Of a stretch of DNA of 64,000 nucleotides, positions 59,390-64,000 are shown in pieces. The DNA is from Lytechinus variegatus (taxonomy: Eukaryota; Echinodermata; Echinoidea; Temnopleuroida; Toxopneustidae): assembly GCF_018143015.1 (NCBI RefSeq), contig NC_054743.1:42488922-42552921 (forward strand), in the 5' to 3' direction. The notes below the pieces were generated by a model, which worked only from the letters and a program-made list of their open reading frames with translations, ran no database searches and was not told the origin of the DNA. Each line of letters starts with the position of its first letter. The first letter of the stretch is position 1. Made by a program: the position numbers and the translations under genes.

Positions 59390-60430
59390 TATACATATTT
59401 TGAAAATGATTTTTCATTGGAATGAATCGGATGTTTAAAGGTAAATGCTATTTTTTGGTAACCGTGAGTTCGAACAGAATCCAATGAAATGACCACCAAT
59501 GTGTCTGTTTGTATAAATAAAACATATATGTCAAAGGATTCTGGAAGAAATTGTGTAATTGCTGAGAAATCCGCAAATAAGCACAGGAATCGGGTAAGGC
59601 GTCGGGCTCGACATTCAGAGCAATAATTATGCACTGTCCCACGTGCGCTTATCTGTGTTGGGAATCTTCAGTCTGAACATTTTTTTCATCTTAGATTTCT
59701 TATACCTTTTTACACAGGATTTTCTTAGCCCCGGACTATCGCTAACTCCGTACTATTTTTTTTCCTTTTCACACATGCCAAATTGTCATTGCTAACCCCG
59801 ATAAGGAATGCTTGCTTTTCGCACACGAAACTCGCAAACCCCAGACTAGTGGTAGCTCATGCCTTATATACATTTGTCGATCATTTGTAGTACAAGTACT
59901 TAACCATGTTAACTCGTACACTTTTTACACACGCTAAAATTCCCATTACCCCGTAGTATAGGTGGGGCTATTTAGTCCCACCTATAGTACGGGTTAAGGT
60001 TAGCCCACTTTCGTTTTACACTAGCGATCTTAACCCCGTACTATCGCTCTTAGCACCGCAATAGCTGGGATAACCCTGCTTTTTTGCAGGGCCAAATAAT
60101 CCCGTACTAAAGGTGGGGTTAGCCAACTTTGCGAAAATGCTGTGTAAAAGAAAGTGGGCTAAGCTTAACCCCGTAATATAGGTGGGGCTAAATGGAAATT
60201 GAGCCCCACCTATTGTACGGGGTTAAGGAAATTTTAGCCTGTGTAAAAAGGGTATAGATTTCACAAAGTTCTGTTTATGAAACTGTACCAGATCTAGATC
60301 CTCGATGATATACAGAAAATTAAGCCTTGTTTTACAGACTTTCTCGTGATTATCAGTGTTTACTGCAACTACTGGAATTTCTCTTTAAGCATTTAATGAT
60401 CAAAATAATAAGTAAAAATGACACGTTCTC
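59390..60430 (+). pseudogene. Relic of another lectin copy (intron 2 homologue)
   Basis: 59390-59690 and 60256-60430 align with gene 1 intron 2 read on its own strand: TTAAAGGTAAATGC, GTGTCTGTTTGTAT, TTCTGGAAGAAATTGTGTAA, ACTGTCCCACGTG, CTATCTGTGTTGG, then AACTGTACCAGATCTAGATC, GATGATATA and TTGTTTTACAGAC. No matching exons are seen on either side. It is interrupted by a family F MITE and followed by another MITE, so this is a decayed duplicate lying upstream of gene 3. Confidence 0.75.
59705..60252. mobile_element. Foldback MITE, family F copy 2
   Basis: CCTTTTTACACAGGATTTTC at the left and CCTGTGTAAAAAGGG at the right are inverted, with TA directly outside each end (59703-59704 and 60253-60254). 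The interior carries the same CCCCGTACTAT and CCCACTTTCGTTTTACAC words as 53193-53585, in the opposite order. Confidence 0.88.
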
Positions 60431-60480
60431 TACAACAGAAAATGGCGGTCGTTATGCAACTGCACGTTTCATAAACATAA

Positions 60481-60796
60481 TGGCCCGTATTCTGAAGTCA
60501 GGTTTAACTTAAACTCAGGTTTAAAGTTGTAGTTAAAGTATTTGAAGCCAAAAGAATCATTTTTTATTAAGTTGTATGTTTCATGTGTTTACTGTGCTCT
60601 TTCCTGATTCATCGATGTTGAAGACAATCATCTATATATACTTCTTAGACAATCATGAATGATTTGAGAGCCAAGTGAGCTTAAATATGATATCTCTACT
60701 GTTAGTGATTTATGTAACAGTTGGGTATCCCTTCCCTAAACCACAACTTTAAACCTGAGTTTTAATAAGTTAAACCTGCTATCAGGCTACGGGCCA
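60481..60796. mobile_element. MITE with TGGCCCGTA termini
   Basis: TGGCCCGTATTCTGAAGTCA at the left and, in reverse, TGGCCCGTAGCCTGATAGCA at the right; both continue GGTTTAACTTA...ACTCAGGTTTAAAGTTGT. About 316 bp. Confidence 0.85.
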
Positions 60797-61291
60797 ATCA
60801 CACTATGTTCGTCCAACAAATATATTTACCACGCTTGTGATTTGATTCCAATCCAATCGAATGTATTAGTTTCACATTTTTTCAAATATCAGATACTTAC
60901 GGAAATTCAATTTAAAAAAAAATCCGTCGAAGTTTCACTTCTATCTTTTTGCTTTCCTGTTTTGTTAAGGGAGTAAGGTATAGCCTTATCCAAGCTATTC
61001 TGGTTCCAGACTTTTCTTTCACTTTCTTTTCGTTTCGAAAGAGCGTCAATACTATTTGAAGATCGATCGTTTTGTTCAAACAAGAATTTTAAAAGACTAC
61101 TAGTTTGGAATTTCACAATAGGGGCCCATCCTCTTACCCAGGTGGATGAATCATGCCTACACTCATTATTTCGGGCGATTTGATTTACAAATAAATGCTC
61201 TTTTATTGTTTATTTTTCACTATAGGTAGGTCATTTACACTTACTTCTGAAAAGTATTCGAATTTGCTGACGAAATATCTTCGTAACAAGA

Positions 61292-61361
61292 ATGTCAGCT
61301 TTACATGTATTGATAGCCCTGTTTTCTTCTGCGATGCAGTCATCTGGAACATCAACTACTA
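61292..61361 (+). CDS. Gene 3 exon 1, signal peptide
   Basis: 70 nt: 23 codons plus one base, beginning MSALHVLIALFSSAM, donor GTATGT. No clear TATA-like box is seen upstream, unlike genes 1 and 2. Confidence 0.75.
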
Positions 61362-64000
61362 GTATGTATCGGAAGATATTTCTTTCCTTGTGATCTTATT
61401 CTTTGTTGTAATTGATGATGAGGGCAGGGGTTACAATGATGGTGGTAGTGGTGGCTGTGTTAGTTATGGTAGTGATAATACTATTGGTGATATTATTGGA
61501 AAGATTTCACGAAGAAGTTTATTTGTGTGGTATTCAATTTATCATATCTTAATAGATAAGTGATTAAGAAATCGTAAGTTATGTTCTCAACAAGGTTCCG
61601 TTAGAATAGGGGTCGTTTCATTATGAGCAGATTATAACGATGATTTGAAACTATAAAGCACATTGAAGTAATAAAAAAATTCAACGAATAATGCTTGTCC
61701 GACAGGAAGTATGGATTAAATGCTCTCATGGCTTAGATAACTTTGTCTCTCTGTTCCAAAACAATAGGCATGGTTATTTTACACAAAAGGCGATATTGGT
61801 GGACATTTTGCTTAAATCATGAATCATTTGAACCAATCATTTATTGGATAATTGCAATGACCAATACGATTTCCATGCATTATTAGTCATTCATTTTTGT
61901 GGATTTGTTTAACGTCTAGTACATCAAACCCTGGATTCTGTTGTTACAATAAATGAGTTTCACGTGTCTTGAGTTTACAAACAAAAATGAAGTAAATAAT
62001 ACAAATATATTTTTTATTGTAATTAAAATATATATCAATTAATAACATGTTAGTTCTCTGTGTAGAGATAGTGGATAATTGCAATTGAATGAATTATGTA
62101 TATTTCTCATCCGAAAAATCTCTCACATGGATTTTACTTTGATCTTCAAGACGAAACATGTACTCTTGGATGGGAAAGCATAGGACCAGGTTGTTACAGG
62201 CTTCCACCGTCTCTTCTAAATAACTATGCCTCTGCAATTACGATATGTAACTCGATAGGAGGTCATCTATTCGTTCCGAATAGCTACGACGAGATTACAG
62301 TTGCCGGTTCCTCTTACGTGCGACAATGGCAGAAGTCGGGGTCCGAATTTAATACCTGGATTGGGTGCAAATACGAGAAAGAAGATGAATCATTCGTTTG
62401 TACAGATGGATCGCGGCTGAACACCGGTGAGTATCAACAATGATGATCAAGACCAAGAATAGAGGCATATGGAGTTTTTGTTCAGCAACCAACGGAGAAT
62501 TCAAGAAAAAATATTGCAAAGCCTTTCATGACAAAAAATACACAAAAAAGATGACTAACGAAAACTGTGGTAAATCAAAACAGCAGTGTATTGGAAAACG
62601 AATTATTTGCATTTTTTTGGGTGGGTTCCGAAAGTTTGGACGAAACTGTTTTTCCGGCTGGCGAATTTTCGACAAAACGTCCCGAGTTGTTTATTGTGAT
62701 TTGCCTTGCATTTTCAATACTTTCACGGCTATCTTGAATCCTTCTTCATTGCAGTTGCGAGAACACCCATTGATCCACCCCCCAAAAAAAGACAATGCAG
62801 CAAAGGGTAAGGGAAAGGAGGGGGAATGTGACAGGATTAGAAAAGAAAGTAAATAGGAAACGTGAAGGATTTAGCTAAACTATGAGTAGTTATTGGAAGG
62901 GTGAGTGGGTATGTAATAAATTTTTCTAAAAAAAAATGAATAAGAGCAGAAGTTTTTTATTGTGATTTGCCTTGCATTTTCAATAATTTCACGGCTATCT
63001 TGAATCCTTCTTCATAGCAGTTGCGAGAACACCCATTGATCCACCCCCAAAAAATAAAAGAAGAAATTAAAGAAAATGCAGCAGAGGGTAAAAGAAAAGA
63101 GAGGGGAAATGTGACAGGATTAGAAAAGAAAGTAAATAGGAAACGTGAAGGATTTAGCTAAACTATGAGTAGTTATTGGAAGGGTGAGTGGGTATGTAGT
63201 AAACTTTTCTAAAAAAAAATGAATAAGAGCAGAAGTTTTTTATTGTGATTTGCCTTGCATTTTCAATAATTTCACGGCTATCTTGAATCCTTCTTCATAG
63301 CAGTTGCGAGAACACCCATTGATCCACCCCCAAAAAATAAAAGAAGAAATTAAAGAAAATGCAGCAGAGGGTAAAAGAAAAGAGAGGGGAAATGTGACAG
63401 GATTAGAAAAGAAAGTAAATAGGAAACGTGAAGAATTTATCTAAACTATGAATAGTTATTGAAAGAGTGAGAGGGTTTTTAGTAAGCTTTTCAAAAAAAT
63501 TGAATAAGAGCAGAAATAAAATGTTCCCAGCAGGGGTGATGTCCAATGTTATTCACCAAGGGGAGGGAGCTATAGTTACACAACGATTTTTTTTTCAGGT
63601 CAGATTATCATAAATTTCAGACTTTTTTCTAGCGAGTGGCAAGACTATTAAAGGCGAGTGACCAGACCCACTGTAAACATTCTGGCCACTCGCCATACTG
63701 TTTTTAGTTAGTTTCCGTAACTTTTTTCAAGCGAGTCCGGCTACTCGGTAAAAAAGTTTGACAATTTGACTGAGTCATGTTACCCCTTAGTAAATCATTT
63801 GACTTTACAAGACCACGTTTCGGGTCAGTGCAGTATCAATTTCAGATTCGGCGTCACACTTGCATTAAGTGTGTATACATAAACACTTAGTTCATGATAA
63901 AATATCCTCAGAATATTTGATTTTCAGTTCTAAATACATGAAATATAAAGCAACCTGTGCTTGAGCTTCTCCCACTCGCAGCATTTTAGACCTTTTGAAG
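61292..64000 (+). CDS. C-type-lectin-like secreted protein, gene 3 (5' part)
   Basis: Exons 61292-61361 and 62151-62426, both ending in phase 1. Residues 1-23 form a signal peptide; residues 25-115 are the first part of a CTLD: CTLGWESIGPGCYRLPPSLL, CNSIGGHLFVPNS, WIGCKYEKEDESFVC and TDGSRLNT. It is closest to gene 2, and intron 1 is also homologous. The rest of the CTLD and any tail must lie beyond the window, since nothing between 62427 and 64000 resembles gene 1 exon 3. It is on the opposite strand from genes 1 and 2, so the cluster includes an inversion or inverted duplication. Confidence 0.78.
62151..62426 (+). CDS. Gene 3 exon 2, first part of CTLD
   Basis: 276 nt, phase 1 at both ends, acceptor GATCTTCAAG and donor GTGAGT. 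Five cysteines in the same places as in genes 1 and 2. The open frame extends into the intron at both sides, but alignment to the other genes fixes these borders. Confidence 0.88.
62686..63525 (+). repeat. Three tandem ~266-283 bp units in gene 3 intron 2
   Basis: Units start near 62690, 62957 and 63240 with TTATTGTGATTTGCCTTGCA, then CACGGCTATCTTGAATCCTT, GCGAGAACACCCATTGATCC, AAACGTGAAGGATTTAGCTA and AATGAATAAGAGCAGAAG. Units 2 and 3 are almost identical; unit 1 is shorter and more diverged. An open frame running into unit 1 (62440-62856) is not supported as coding. Confidence 0.92.
63526..64000. other. Right edge, intron of gene 3
   Basis: No exon recognised. A short inverted pair (GCGAGTGGCAAGAC / TGGCCACTCGCC, 63632-63696) may be the end of an uncharacterised repeat. 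Confidence 0.4.

Noticed and set aside
62440-62856. 138-codon frame after gene 3 exon 2
   Set aside because: It starts past the exon 2 donor and ends inside the tandem repeat; no similarity to the CTLD end.

Overview
The window looks like AT-rich genomic DNA of a marine deuterostome, most probably a sea urchin. The grounds are spliced C-type-lectin-like genes with signal-peptide exons, many foldback DNA transposons, tRNA-derived SINEs, CR1/RTE-type LINE fragments, and dispersed repeats of a kind I remember from echinoid genomes. The species is inference. There are no bacterial-style operons, and almost every long open frame in the window is low-complexity or transposon sequence.

The real host genes form a small cluster of secreted C-type-lectin-domain (CTLD) proteins. 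Gene 1 (minus strand, 30673 to 17866) can be assembled completely: four exons of 58, 285, 141 and 182 nt, all introns in phase 1, giving 221 residues. They are a signal peptide, a CTLD split over two exons, and a 60-residue cysteine-containing tail. Gene 2 (minus, 52060 to 32959) has the same signal exon, first CTLD exon and tail exon, but I could not find its second CTLD exon in a transposon-packed 12.8 kb intron. Gene 3 (plus, from 61292) shows a signal exon and first CTLD exon and runs off the right edge. A homologue of gene 1 intron 2 at about 59.39-60.43 kb, without exons, is a relic of a further copy. Upstream regions of genes 1 and 2 are duplicated and keep TATA-like boxes.

Layout. 0-3.7 kb: hAT-type fragment, two LINE fragments, one split by a tandem-repeat element, and a long (CTA)n array. 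4.6-7.8 kb: a stretch studded with ten copies of a GTTACGGAAGTTAA-like motif, plus a tandem duplication. 8.2-9.7 kb: dispersed repeat and a hAT-type element with an exact 8-bp target duplication. 11.7-14.3 kb: composite element A, a foldback element, a LINE fragment. 14.8-17.2 kb: SINEs. 17.9-30.7 kb: gene 1, with satellite, LINE and foldback elements in its introns. 31.4 kb: foldback. 33.0-52.1 kb: gene 2, with many inverted-repeat elements, an LTR retroelement fossil, composite element B, and a TCA array in its introns. 53.2-59.7 kb: foldbacks (one nested), a LINE end, SINEs and a palindromic satellite. 59.4-64 kb: relic copy, two more foldbacks, gene 3 and a three-unit tandem repeat.

The lectin genes probably act as secreted recognition proteins. 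Residues for the usual calcium/sugar site (EPN or QPD, WND) are not visible in gene 1, so its ligand is open. The most unusual non-host signal is the pair of related composite elements at 11.75-13.68 and 47.73-49.66 kb. Each is about 1.93 kb and non-coding, with direct terminal repeats of about 465 bp that themselves end in inverted repeats.
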